Positions 40,319 to 50,010 of a DNA stretch of 64,000 nucleotides are shown piece after piece. Under the pieces are notes generated by a model. That model was not told the origin of the DNA, made no database searches, and was given only the letters and a program-made list of their open reading frames with translations. The translations under genes and the position numbers were made by a program. Each line of letters opens with the position of its first letter. Positions within the stretch are counted from its first letter, which is position 1. This DNA is from Pectinophora gossypiella (lineage: Eukaryota > Arthropoda > Insecta > Lepidoptera > Gelechiidae), in contig NC_065419.1 of the NCBI RefSeq assembly GCF_024362695.1, positions 14,260,678 to 14,324,677 of the forward strand. Reading direction: 5' to 3'.

Positions 40319-40359
40319 TATGTAGTTGTGCAATAAAGTATTATTGGTTGATTGATTGA
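40319..40359 (+). mobile_element. LINE 3' tail with (GATT)n
   Basis: GTTGTGCAATAAAGTATTAT then TTGATTGATTGAT. Confidence 0.4.
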
Positions 40360-40361
40360 TA

Positions 40362-40514
40362 CGGCTATATCTCAATTGGGGTAGGCAGAGGAACATCAAG
40401 ATGACCCAAGTACCCACGCCTCACCGAGCTTTCTGTTAGATCAACGTGGTAGGTGGTGAGCCGTATCACCGTCTATAATGGACGAGATAAGTGTGTTAGT
40501 GAAAACTGCACATA
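40362..40514 (+). mobile_element. S7 repeat, fullest copy
   Basis: GGGGTAGGCAGAGG, CCACGCCTCACCGAGCTTTC, TTAGATCAACGTGGTAGG, GAGCCGTATCACCGTCTATA. Non-coding SINE-like repeat without recognised pol III boxes. Confidence 0.55.
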
Positions 40515-40518
40515 GCAC

Positions 40519-41388
40519 TGCGGCGCGCTGGGTGGTGAGGATATGGTATCCCGACGTGCCGGCAGAGTAGGGGATAATGGTGATGACGGTGATAAATTAG
40601 AAGGAAGCAGCAAGCAGGAATATACAGGGTGTTAGTGACACCGTAACGAAAACTTTGAGGGATGATTCAGGCCATGATTCTGAGTTGATATCAAGTGGAA
40701 TTTTCCGTCGCAAAAGTATGGAACGGAAAATAATTTAAATAAGCTCTAAAATTTTCATGACTTCTCCGACAGGAAATTCCACTTGATATTGAACTCAGAA
40801 TCATGGTCTGAATCATCCCCTTCAGTATTCGTTACAGTGTCACTAACACCCATACCTACTTGTATGGCTACTGTATGTACTTGTATGGGGTGTAAGTGAC
40901 ATCGTAACGAATACTGAGAGGGATGATTCGGCTGATTATTCTGAGTTAATATCAAGTGGAATTTTCCATCGCAAAAGTATAGAATTGAAAATAATTTAAA
41001 AATACTAAAAGAAAATCATTAATTTTGCGACGAAAAATTCCACTTGATATTAACGCAAAATCATGGTCTGAATCATCCCCCTGAGTATTCGTTACGATGT
41101 CACTAACACCCTGTATACAGTTTATTAAAATCACTTCACAAACAGGATAGAATATACATAGTTCACAATATACACACTTCACAAAAGAATCAAGACTTAG
41201 GAATTAGAGGCCACGGCCCTAAGTATAATAGGTACACTTGTTGTTCTTATGAAGGTCGGGGATGCAGTGAGTCAAAAGAGAGTTAAAATGAAAGGAAATG
41301 CGAATGGAATGGAATGAGAATTTCGTAATTTACAATGATGATGGTCAAAACAAAAGGCCATTATGTGCAGAGTTTGTACTCTGCTACA
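40519..41388 (-). mobile_element. Solo LTR split by an R5 element
   Basis: On the minus strand it starts TGTAGCAGAGTACAAACTC and ends GCGCGCCGCA, like the solo LTR at 2019-2366. It is flanked by GCAC at 40515-40518 and 41389-41392. The R5 insertion (40623-41115) lies near the LTR's 3' end. Confidence 0.75.
40623..41115. mobile_element. R5 element, four alternating modules
   Basis: Ends TACAGGGTGTTAGTGAC and GTCACTAACACCCTGTA, with TA on each side. Inside, a ~90-bp module (AACGAAAACTTTGAGGGATG ... CAAGTGGAATTTTCC) occurs four times as forward, reverse, forward, reverse. There is a 34-bp spacer after the second. TA duplication and CAGGGTG ends suggest mariner-type mobilisation. No transposase. 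Confidence 0.8.
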
Positions 41389-41508
41389 GCACTGCTGTAT
41401 AGAAATGAAGTTCTTTTTTAAACTTCTTGCTTACTTAAGTAAGCTACGAGTGTTGTTACTCAGTATGCCCTTATCTTTAGGTACTTACTTAAGTAGTCAT
41501 ACATATAA

Positions 41509-41800
41509 ATTGAGGAGCTCGGTGGCGCAGCGGTAAACGCGCTCGGTCTGCGATTGTTGAAGTTAAGCAACTTTCGCAAAGGCCGGTCAAAGGATGGGTG
41601 ACCACAAAACAAAATCATCTCGAGCTCCTCCGTGCTTCGGCACGTTAAGCCGTTGGTCCCGGCTGCATTATCAGTCATTAATAACCATCAATCCGCACTG
41701 GGCCCGCGTGATGGTGTAAGGCCCGATCTCCCTATCCATCCATAGGGAAGGCCCGTGCCCCACCAGTGGGGACGATAATGGGCTGATGATGATGATGATG
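41509..41800 (+). mobile_element. Full-length S2 SINE (5S/tRNA-like head), 8-bp TSD
   Basis: A box TGGCGCAGCGG, then TTGAAGTTAAGCAACTTTCG and AAAGGATGGGTGACCAC, the closest match here to 5S rRNA. Core GTTGGTCCCGGCTGC; tail CCACCAGTGGGGACGATA plus TGATGATG. It is flanked by ACATATAA at 41501-41508 and 41801-41808. Confidence 0.85.
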
Positions 41801-41808
41801 ACATATAA

Positions 41809-42284
41809 TCCCTAACTTTGTTATTTTTAACTTTAGAATCATAAACAGTTGAACGCTACTTGATTTTCTTCACTTCCATTGCAAAACATGGATTGAAGCT
41901 GTAGCTAGTAACAGATCGATATAAATTAAAAACCCTAGCAAAAAAGGTTGCAAACCCCGCAGACAGTTGTTATCCACCGCCATGGCACCACTACAATGGT
42001 TTTCCGTTTAGTCGTTCGTTTTTCGAATTCGGAATTTCGTAATTTGATTGCACTGTGTAATCGGTCCTGTTTCGCTGCAAGCTATGTGGAATCTCATTAA
42101 CGACGACGAACCGAGCAAATACTTTTTTAATCGTCTCCTCTAGATTGGTGGCTGTTGTTCCAGAGAGCCTCGTGTGAGGTAAAATAGTTTTATTGAGGTA
42201 TTTTTGAGGAGTTGATTTTTCCTCTGATTCTTCGATAAATTACTTAGTGGAATGGAACATTGACTTTCTATCCATTTGACATAC
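41809..42284. other. Unannotated spacer
   Basis: No gene or repeat recognised. Confidence 0.35.
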
Positions 42285-42385
42285 ATACATACATAAACTC
42301 ACGCCCGTAATCCGATCGGCCAAGTAGTTAAAGTTATCTCAGGCAAACCCACATTGCCTACATAACCACGTCAAAAAAAAAAATA
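42285..42385. mobile_element. Fused S5/S6 tail and Jockey-like 3' fragment
   Basis: 42285-42310 is an antisense TATG-type tail (ACATACATACATAAACTCACG). 42311-42385 is sense Jockey-like end (GATCGGCCAAGTAGTTAAAG, CCACGTCAAAAAAA). Confidence 0.55.
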
Positions 42386-42477
42386 AAAAAAATAAAGAAA
42401 CAAAATACATATCCCAGCACTTGAATAGTTTCCTAGGTCAAAGATACATTATGAAATTCTGATTACTAAATAAAGAC

Positions 42478-42623
42478 AGATCTAAAGGTGACAATAACGG
42501 TTTTTTTTCTATTTAAGTTATTTAACTATTAAACTCTTTTTTGTACACATTAATTAAATTAACGACAAAAAAACAAAATAGGTACGAAAGGTGGACTTAT
42601 CTCTAAAAGAGATCTCAAACACA

Positions 42624-42689
<66 letters not shown>

Positions 42690-42830
42690 TACATTACCAT
42701 ATATATTTTTTATAACTAGTGCGACATTTTGTCACGTTTTTCTATGACGTCACAGGTTGCTTTTTCATACAAATTCCATAGTTTAGTAAAATGTAACTGA
42801 TTTGACTAGTTGGTAACTAGCCTGCCTTTT
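42478..42830 (-). mobile_element. R8 repeat, minus strand, split by a LINE tail
   Basis: Right part: TTTTTCTATGACGTCACAGG, ATTCCATAGTTTAGTAAAAT, TTTGACTAGTTGGTAACTAG. Left part: TATTTAAGTTATTTAACTAT. A LINE 3' end (42560-42617, TTATCTCTAAAAGAGATCTC) and an AC microsatellite lie between. Confidence 0.6.
42618..42690. repeat. (AC)n microsatellite
   Basis: About 30 AC units with occasional AT or AA interruptions. Confidence 0.95.
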
Positions 42831-43304
42831 TTGGTGCTTGGACGGTGGAGACTTTAAGTCCCATCCCACTCCACATTGGAAACACAAACAACGTAATTTA
42901 GAAAAGTTTAGAAGAACGTGCCAGCACCACGCACATCCTTTGACCAGGAACTTTTCATTTCGCCGTTTGCAGACTGGCGGCGGCTTCCATCAGGTCAAAG
43001 ATAAAATTTGCACCTTAATAAATGCAGGAGCGAAATAAAGAAACCTCTGGTGTTAGACCTCTTTCAATGACGTTTAATTAAACTCCGTAAAATATAACAT
43101 GGAACGTTTCAGGTGGTTCTCAGTAATAAACGTTGAATACGAATTCGTTAGCCTTTTTAATTTGGCTTCGTTTTATTTTTAAGCATAGAGGAGTAAAGAG
43201 CTGTTTGAAATGTAAATGGAAAAATAAGATTGGTCTATTCAGAAACGTATGATTGGGGACTAAGTAACAATATTAAGTGATAGCTGTTTTTAATGTTGTG
43301 TTTA
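42831..43304. other. Unannotated spacer
   Basis: A 66-codon open frame (42838-43038) has no family signature. Confidence 0.3.
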
Positions 43305-43686
43305 TACAGGGTGTTAGTGACATCGTAACGAAAACTTTGAGGGATGATCCAGACTAGGATTCTGAGTTGATATCAATTAGAATTTTCCGCTACTAAAATG
43401 TGAAACTGAAAATAATAAAATTAACACTAATATTTTCGTAAATTTTCCGACAGGAAATTCCACTTGATATCAACTCAGAATCATGGTCTGAATCATCCTC
43501 CTGAGTATTCGTTACAGTGTCCCTAACACCCATACGTGCTCGTTGGGTTACCTGTACTTGTACGAGGTGTGAGTGACATCGTTACGAAAACTTTGAGGGA
43601 TGATCCTGAGTTGATATCAAGGAGAATTTTCCGTCAAAAAATTTGAAACTGACAATAATAAAAGAAACACTAACATTTTCGTAAAT
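43305..43686. mobile_element. R5 element, 3'-truncated
   Basis: Modules forward, reverse and forward (the spacer ends TGTACTTGTACGAGGTGTGA). It then breaks off at CGTAAATTT, where an RTE-type tail follows. Same module order as 40623-41115. Confidence 0.75.
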
Positions 43687-43689
43687 TTG

Positions 43690-43770
43690 CTGTTGCCTGC
43701 CCCCTCCGGTTGATCGAGGGGAGGCCTATGCCCAGCAGTGGGACGTGTATAGGCTATTTATTTATTTATT
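43690..43770 (+). mobile_element. RTE-type SINE/LINE tail
   Basis: CCCCTCCGGTTGATCGAGGG, GGCCTATGCCCAGCAGTGGG, then ATTTATTT repeats. Same tail as in the SINE at 46999-48029. Confidence 0.65.
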
Positions 43771-43844
43771 TTATTAGGTTTATTTCGTCGCTGATGTCGC
43801 GAACTGACGTACCCGCAATTTTCGGCGAAACTGATTTGCACTAT

Positions 43845-44005
43845 GTTTTCCTTCACAGCTGAGCACATGATAATCATTTATGATCCAAACATGAATTCGA
43901 AAACAAATTCGACATTCATTGGTTTAGGCCTGTGCTGGATTTGAACCTGCGACTTAAAAGTGAGAGGTAAGCGTGCTACCAACTGGGCTACCACGGCTTT
44001 TTTTT
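43845..44005 (-). mobile_element. S3 SINE head
   Basis: The minus strand gives A box TAGCCCAGTTGG, B box GGTTCAAATCC, GGCCTAAACCAATGAATGTC and TTCATGTTTGGATCATAAAT. The tail is missing. Confidence 0.8.
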
Positions 44006-44263
44006 TTACAAAATCTAAGCATTTTAATTTAATCGTAAACGGAGCTATAAATAAATTCATCCGAGCTGAACCACGCGACCTAATTGTAAACAATACCGCG
44101 CGTCGGGGTTAGTATGCTATAAAACGGATTTGTGACCAGTGATGGGACGTTTTTTTTATTAAAATATTGTGCGTCTGACCACGTTCCAGCGTGGTCTTAA
44201 GCCGCGATGTGGTCTAAGGTGGAGCGCGTACACTCAAATAGTGTCTATTCACTCTTGCCTTTA

Positions 44264-44913
44264 CCCCGATACCGACTTCGCCGGCGTGGTCGACGATTTC
44301 CCCCATTCAGCGCTTATCGCTATCGACCCACTAGAGTCGATTAATTCTTTCAAATATTTTTCCTCTCACACGACGCCCTGAGCCGAGGTTCGCGCCCAAC
44401 TGGGCACCCTCAGGCCTGTTGTCTTAAACGTCGTACCGGGTGAGAGCCTTCAGCGCTCCCCATTTGTCCGGCCAAGTAGTTAATGCCATCTGTAGGAAAT
44501 CTACAATAAGTCACGTCAAAAATAAAAACTCTTTCCTTGAATATCCCCAAATTATAGTATGTAAGGTGACCATAGACGCTTTGTTAACCCCCGATACCGA
44601 CCCCGCCGGCGTGGTCGACGATTTCTCTCATTCAGCGCTTATCGCTATCGACCCACTAGAGTCGATTAATTCTTTCAAATATTTTTCCTCTCACACGACG
44701 CCCTGAGCCGAGGTTCGCGCCCAACTGGGCACCCTCAGGCCTGTTGTCTTAAACGTCGTACCGGGTGAGAGCCTTCAGCGCTCCCCATTTGTCCGGCCAA
44801 GTAGTTAATGCCATCTGTAGGAAATCTACAATAAGTCACGTCAAAAATAAAAACTCTTTCCTTGAAAATCCCCAAATTATAGTATGTAAGGTGACCATAG
44901 ACGCTTTGTTAAA
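44264..44913 (+). repeat. Tandem duplication of a Jockey-like 3' end with flank
   Basis: Units 44264-44588 and 44589-44913, period 325 bp. Both contain the same truncated LINE 3' end, starting CCCCGATACCGAC. Both share private changes such as CTGTAGGAAATC and CACACGACGC, and the same downstream flank AAACTCTTTCCTTGAA ... ACGCTTTGTTAA. This is a DNA-level duplication after insertion, not two insertions. Confidence 0.9.
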
Positions 44914-44935
44914 TGTTCTGCTTTAAGGACTCCTG

Positions 44936-45130
44936 TCCTCCGCTTCTGAATAGTACGGATAGTTACTGCAGCCCTCTGTCAGGTTCCAGGTTAAAGTCCC
45001 ATGACTGAGTTGCCCCTTTCTTCCTGCATTGTCGTACCAATGTCTCCTATAAGTCTCAAATCTCTCTCTCTTTATTTAAGAGCTGCACTCTTGTCGGTGG
45101 AGTAATCGCCTCCATTTTCATTACTCCATA
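44936..45130 (-). mobile_element. GC-rich retroposon piece joined to a LINE-Q type 3' end
   Basis: Antisense to 9144-9683 in part (CTCCTGTCCTCCGCTTCTGA, GCCCTCTGTCAGGTTCCAGG). It also has an antisense LINE-Q-like end (CTCTCTCTTTATTTAAGAGC, CTTGTCGGTGGAGTAATCGC). Confidence 0.55.
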
Positions 45131-45711
45131 GATAGGGCGTGTAGAATGGTGGTTGCCCCAATCGCCTTCCGTTCCGCGGTACACCGACCAATTTCTCAAT
45201 CGGTGATGTTCTAGCTAGAGCCTTATCAGAATTCATTTCCTCGGCCTCCAACCAGTACTGATACCGCTGCTGCCCGGCATCAGGGGTGCGCTTTTGGAGT
45301 TGCGGCGCCTACTCGCTACGTCACAAGATCGTCATAGAACCTAAGTAGCATTTTATAGGTTTTTTAAGTCTCAAATAAGTCACGTAAATAGAAAATATTT
45401 TGTAAAGATACTCAGTTGAATACTAGCTTCGAAACGCCATAAGATCGCCTCCCTCGACGGTATTTCCTCAACTTTTTACGTCCCACTTTTTTATCCCCAC
45501 AGCTTTTATTTTACTGGCGTCTTATTTAAATCCATAATTTAAATGCAGATGAGTTCTCCGATGAAATACCCTGTATTTGGATAATACCCACTAATCGCAT
45601 TAAGAGGGAAGCTTAGATAAATATAAGAACATGGGTACCTCTGTAACTTCTTAGGGTTTTGGAAAGTTTTATATTTCTTTTTGACTTATTTTAGATTTTA
45701 GATTTCAAGAG
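45131..45711. other. Unclassified, probably transposon-derived
   Basis: 45140-45310 is GC-rich (CCTTCCGTTCCGCGGTACAC, CTGATACCGCTGCTGCCCGG) and resembles an old retroelement, but no frame is interpretable. Confidence 0.3.
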
Positions 45712-46029
45712 GTAACGACGCGGCGGACGAGTTAGCTAGAAGGGGATCGTAGGCAACGGCCATCGGTCCGGAGCCGATATTGCCGATCCCATTCGGACAG
45801 GTTCGTTCACTGCTACGGACGAACCTGTCCGAATGTGATCGGCAATATCAGCAAACTATGGACCACCGAAAAGGAATGCAGGCAGGCTAAGATGGCACTA
45901 CCCAACATTGATAGCCGTCTCTCCAAGAGACTTCTGAAATTAAAGAGGTCTCAACTAAGACAGGTAACAGCTGTTATTACCGGTCACGGTGCCTTCAACA
46001 AACATCAGGTGAAAAAAATTGTACATTAA
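45712..46029 (+). pseudogene. Non-LTR retrotransposon RNase H C-terminal region
   Basis: GNDAADELARRGS (end of RNase H; the usual ..GNExADxLA.. motif) is followed in frame by a TAG and IGPEPILPIPFGQ. After a frameshift near 45850 it gives KLWTTEKECRQAKMAL, then LRQVTAVITGHGAFNKH. This order is standard for RNase H-bearing insect LINEs. The fragment ends where the 4880-5130 fragment type would begin. The sequence 45776-45849 is an inverted duplication (own entry). Confidence 0.75.
45776..45849. repeat. 31-bp inverted duplication within the RNase H fragment
   Basis: GATATTGCCGATCCCATTCG... is answered by ...CGAATGTGATCGGCAATATC, matching at 30 of 31 positions around a loop of about 12 nt (TCACTGCTACGG). 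One arm must be a copy, which explains the frameshift. Confidence 0.8.
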
Positions 46030-46079
46030 TATATAAGTAACTTAGGGTCTTCAGCGGGGCGCGAACGTTTCATTACAAT

Positions 46080-46335
46080 AGGCTACTTGACAATCTAGTC
46101 AAATGAGATACTTTTTACGAAACGTCAAAACGAAAGTTTTCTTTGGTATTTGTACGGAAATATGGTCCTGTGACGTTATCAATAAAAGCGGCCAATCGTA
46201 CTCATTGTTACTTAATAATTCATAAATAAAATTCGAAAATAATTCGAAAAGTAGAATGAGATATTAGACTGGCTTCTATTTCTAGATTAGCATTTTATAA
46301 TTTATCTTTGACCTAGTCAAATACCTTATTAAATT
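46080..46335 (+). mobile_element. R8 repeat copy
   Basis: GATACTTTTTACGAAACGTC, TCCTGTGACGTTATCAATAA, CTGGCTTCTATTTCTAGATT, GACCTAGTCAAATACC. Confidence 0.65.
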
Positions 46336-46399
46336 GACAGCACTAGTCATATGGGTTGCATAACAGTGAGATGGCTATTTAAATCGTTCGGGTTATTCA

Positions 46400-46530
46400 T
46401 TCACGGTGTGTGTATGTGGAAATACAATCCTGTGACGTCATCAATGAAAGCGGTCAAACGTCGTGCTCATTGTTACATCATTCAAAATGAGATTGATTTT
46501 TCATTTCTAGATTAGTATTTTGTAATTTAT
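46400..46530 (+). mobile_element. R8 repeat, partial copy
   Basis: AATCCTGTGACGTCATCAAT, GGTCAAACGTCGTGCTCATT, TTTCTAGATTAGTATTTTGT. Lies 65 bp after the previous copy in the same orientation. Confidence 0.6.
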
Positions 46531-46539
46531 CATATATTT

Positions 46540-46800
46540 ATTTATTTATAAGAAAGGTACACCAACAGCTTATAAAATAAAACATTAAATAAAATAACTT
46601 TACATAATTCCTCTAGTTATTAATAACTTGTAATGTATACCCTCATTGGTTTTTAAAAGATGTGTTGCTGTTGCAGTCTCTTGTCATTTCTTCTCCTCAG
46701 CCATAACACCTTGCGAAATGACGTAAATTCAAAAATGTTACATTGACCTTCAACAAGTTTATCCATGATAATTACGTTGAATAAATGATTCTGATTCTAA
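46540..46800 (+). mobile_element. LINE-G 3' end, sense copy
   Basis: GTGTTGCTGTTGCAGTCTCT, CATTTCTTCTCCTCAGCCAT, TTGACCTTCAACAAGTTTAT and terminal GAATAAATGATTCTGATTCT. The longest copy of this family in the window. No coding part. Confidence 0.65.
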
Positions 46801-47031
46801 CATTTTACAATACAATAAGGTGTCTCATGTTGGCAATTTCAAAAAAGGAACATCACGTCACTTTTTAAGAGAAAAACGTTTTGGCGGGTGTTCCGTCTGG
46901 GAAGAAATAAACAAGTGAAGACGATTATTGTCGAGAGAAGCGAAAACTGAAAGACTAGTTGCTGTATGCTTTTGTATAATATTTCTTATTATAATTTGAC
47001 AGCCTCCGTGGTCTAGTGGTTTAGAGCGTTA

Positions 47032-47719
47032 GGCTACGTTCAGATGACAAGCGCTCAACGCGCGATCAACGCGCGTAAAATTTTTGTATAGTGTTTACAT
47101 GACACGCGCTTGTCAGGCGTCGAACGCGCGTTGCCGCGACCGTCATGGTATTCAGTACAGTTCTTACATTTGTTGAAGATGGACGTTGAAACAGTTTTAA
47201 CAGTGATTCTATACCGACGGCTGAAACGACGCGACAGAAGACGCAGATATTGGGTCCACCCAATTTCACATAATAATTTCTTCTTTTCTGCATTGTCATC
47301 TCCTTCACAAAATATGATGACGAGTTCTTCCCAAGCCTGTCTCTTAAGGTTCCTTTTTGAATAATCGCTTTTTGTCATGTCCCAAATCGCAGGACGTTTC
47401 TCTATTTCATCTATAAATAATTCCGTATTAAAAACTTCGGTTTCCATTTCGGACGATTTTTGGACGGACTGATACTGAAGAACCCTAAAATACGTCTATC
47501 CGCGTCGAAAGCGCGCGCTCAAGTGAACGGAAATATAGAAAACCAATGATCTCAAGGCGCGCGTTGATGCGCGTTGACAACAGTCGAGCGCTAGCGCAGC
47601 GTTCAACGCGCGCTGTATTAAAACGCGCGTTAGCATGTGTACAGCCTGAATAAAATGTATGTAGTTGTAAACGCGCGTTATCAAAACGCGCGTTGAGCGC
47701 TTGTCATCTGAACGTAGCC
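47032..47719 (-). mobile_element. Deleted PIF/Harbinger transposon, 3-bp TTA TSD
   Basis: Perfect 33-bp terminal inverted repeats starting GGCTACGTTCAGATGACAAG, flanked by TTA at 47029-47031 and 47720-47722. Subterminal DNA is dense in CGCGCGTT words. It encodes an N-terminal MADF-type frame (47055-47447, minus) but no DDE transposase. The 3-bp TWA-type duplication and MADF/Myb-like partner gene are hallmarks of PIF/Harbinger. Confidence 0.9.
47055..47447 (-). pseudogene. MADF-domain DNA-binding protein of Harbinger, truncated
   Basis: 130-codon frame starting ATG at 47447. Residues about 6-50 read FNTELFIDEIEKRPAIWDMT, KSDYSKRNLKRQAWEELVII, matching the MADF start (FIxxVxxRPxLWDxxxxxYxxRxxxxxAWxEI). 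The next part (EGDDNAEKKKLL) fits, but the W-x-x-L-R-D helix expected afterwards is not recognisable. The frame then runs into subterminal DNA, so the protein is truncated by internal deletion. In intact elements this protein helps bring the transposase to the ends. Confidence 0.75.
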
Positions 47720-48029
47720 TTAGGCTCACGATCTGGAGGACCGGGTTCGATTCCCGATGGGGACATTGTCGAAATCACTTTGTGAGACTGTCCTTTGTTT
47801 GGTAAGGACTTTTCAGGCTTGAATCACCTGATTGTCCGAAAAAGTAAGATGATTCCGTGCTTCGGAGGGCACGTTAAGCCGTTGGTCCCGGCTATTAGCC
47901 GTAAAAACACCTCCACCAACCCGCATTGGAGCAGCGTGGTGGAGTATGCTCCATACCCCCTCCGGTTGATTGAGGGGAGGCCTGTGCCCAGCAGTGGGAC
48001 GTAAATAGGCTGTTTATGTATGTATGTAA

Positions 48030-48364
48030 TAATATTTGGTTTCCGTAATAAGAGTGATATTTGTGGTCCTTAACATTTACTGATTAAAACTGGGTATGTT
48101 ACCAATATTTACGTTTTATTGTAGAGTTTGCTAACACTCATAAACCCATCGACAGGGTTTGTTAGTGAAATACTTATAAGTAGGTACATATTTATTATAA
48201 CAGGGTGTAAATACAGAGTCCTTAATGAAGCCAGAATACAGAGCCTTCATTATCGCAAATTATCTCTGTTACCTCGCGAACGATCACAGCAACCACCCTC
48301 ATTTTGTAATGATTTCCATAATTTGGTTATGCAAGGTGTTTTAAAGGTACTTTTTTATATTTTT
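48030..48364. other. Unannotated spacer
   Basis: No supported feature. Confidence 0.3.
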
Positions 48365-48545
48365 ACAAAAAACGAATTCGAATAAGTACTTTATTTTTGT
48401 TTTAATGACGACTTATTTATGAATAAAAAAAAAATATGTACTTAACTATGACGTCACAGGTTGTTATTTCATTGAAATTCCAAAGTGATTTCGTGTTTTG
48501 ACGTTTAGTAGTGTGTTAGTGAAAATATACGTAAGATAAATTATG
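48365..48545 (-). mobile_element. R8 repeat, minus strand
   Basis: TAACTATGACGTCACAGGTT, ATTTCGTGTTTTGACGTTTA, GTAAGATAAATTATGGAATG. Confidence 0.55.
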
Positions 48546-48591
48546 GAATGTTATGTTTTTTTTTAACATGCCTTAACGCTTAACAATATAG

Positions 48592-48706
48592 CATATCAAA
48601 GAATCACGCCTGTATCCCCGTAGGGCTAGGCAGAGTACTTATTTCATGAAATGGTCGAACACATCATGAATTGATCAATTCTAAGATCTGGCCACGACAT
48701 ATACAC
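48592..48706. mobile_element. S8 fragment joined to an R7 MITE half
   Basis: 48600-48640 has CACGCCTGTATCCCCGTAGG. 48645-48706 has TTCATGAAATGGTC and GATCTGGCCACGACATAT, the right end of the R7 MITE at 20553-20944. Confidence 0.55.
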
Positions 48707-48951
48707 CCTCTCCTTGCCAAACCGCTTGGGTACATGATTTAGCAGCATGTTGCCACATATAGGTATGGTTTATAAAGGGGTTTCGTAAATACAGTTAATT
48801 AAAACCCGAAGTTCGTGCTAATTAACAGAGGCTGCGGTTAATTACTGCTCATTAAAAATTACTTTAATTTGCACTGTATTCTATGGTAATTTGTGAATTA
48901 GGTAGTAGTGTGTCCGCCATTTTATATTTCTGGGTCTAAAATTGAAACATT

Positions 48952-49165
48952 GGCCCGATTCCTCCAGATACCTGATAACTTTAAGTTACACCTGTCTTTC
49001 TTATCCGCCGAAAAGGAAAGGGACGGATGATTGATGACTTATTGTGGATTTGCCGCAGATGGCATTAACTTCTTGGCCGGACAAAGGTTTATTACCCAAG
49101 CCGGGATTCGAACCCGTGAGACTACGATGTAAGTCACGCTTTCTTCGAACAGAGCTATCACAGAT
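48952..49165. mobile_element. Mosaic of three repeat ends
   Basis: 48952-49035 is the arm of the 17.9-kb array element (CTTTCTTATCCGCCGAAAAG). 49033-49086 is an antisense Jockey-like end (GATTTGCCGCAGATGGCATT). 49088-49165 is an antisense S4 SINE head (CCGGGATTCGAACCCGTGAG). Confidence 0.65.
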
Positions 49166-50010
49166 TCTATTCTTGTTTAATATTATTAAGAGCCTGTCCA
49201 GATGAGGCGTTTTACGCGCATTGTCATACCACAGAGTACTTGACATCGTAAGGATACAGACGCCCATCTCCAAGCATGTAGGAATCTATAAAGCAATCAA
49301 AGGACAATGACCGTAATTGTATGAGACCCGTCCCTCCCTTCAAACAGATACTTTACATAAATGTAAGTAGTCATTAGAGTCTATAAAAAGACTACCAATT
49401 AGTTTTATCTTCAAAATCCATGGGGTTAAAAATAGCAACTCTAATCTGTTGGTTGAAAACTTGAAACAATGATATATACCAGGAGGTACCCAAAATCACA
49501 TTTAAATACCCGAATTCCGGCTACACCGATTTTCGAGAAAGTCGCCATATAAGAAAAATATCGACTTGCTAAGACGCTTCGAATGAGATATGTCTGGAAT
49601 CTGTTGGTGGAGGGGGACGTTTTGAGTCATAGGTCTTACTCTGTGGTATGAAAACGCGACTAAATCGCGCCTTCTAAACAAGGTCTAAGTATATTACGCA
49701 GTTTCTAGTTCCTACACCTTCCGGTGCTCACCACAAACATACGAGTCGAGTTTATGTATATAAATGTCACCCCTTGGTGAATTCACTGAGGAGACGTCTC
49801 GGTCAGAATTTAATTAGGCGGCCCATATGGCCATAAAGGAACATTCTCGCAGTCTGTAACTACATATAATCACATTTGTGTCCCTTGTCCCGGTTTCAAG
49901 ATATACAGACGATGGAAATGTCTCGTTTGTCGCCTTTACGAGTGTGGGGAAGCTTTATGTGGGTGGAAACAGGAAAATTATATTTAGTGTGTGGACTGTC
50001 GTTGTTTTTA
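49166..50010. other. Unannotated interval
   Basis: No recognisable repeat or gene. 49876-50184 is a 102-codon frame whose second half lies in SINE sequence, so it is not a gene. Confidence 0.35.

Larger units (their letters stand above)
46999..48029 (+). mobile_element. S1-type SINE with RTE-like tail, split by a Harbinger element
   Basis: The head GCCTCCGTGGTCTAGTGGTT (A box) runs to 47031, then resumes at 47720 with TTAGGCTCACGATCTGGAGG and the B box GGTTCGATTCC. The body holds AGGGCACGTTAAGCCGTTGG. The tail is TCCGGTTGATTGAGGGGAGG, GCCCAGCAGTGGGACGTAAA and TATGTATGTATG. Removing 47032-47722 restores a continuous SINE. Confidence 0.88.

Noticed and set aside
41509..41610. Possible 5S rRNA gene or pseudogene
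   Set aside because: Only the internal control region is 5S-like; the 5' and 3' thirds of 5S are absent and the sequence is part of a SINE.
47110..47364. 84-codon plus-strand frame
   Set aside because: Shadow of the MADF-type frame on the opposite strand in the Harbinger element.
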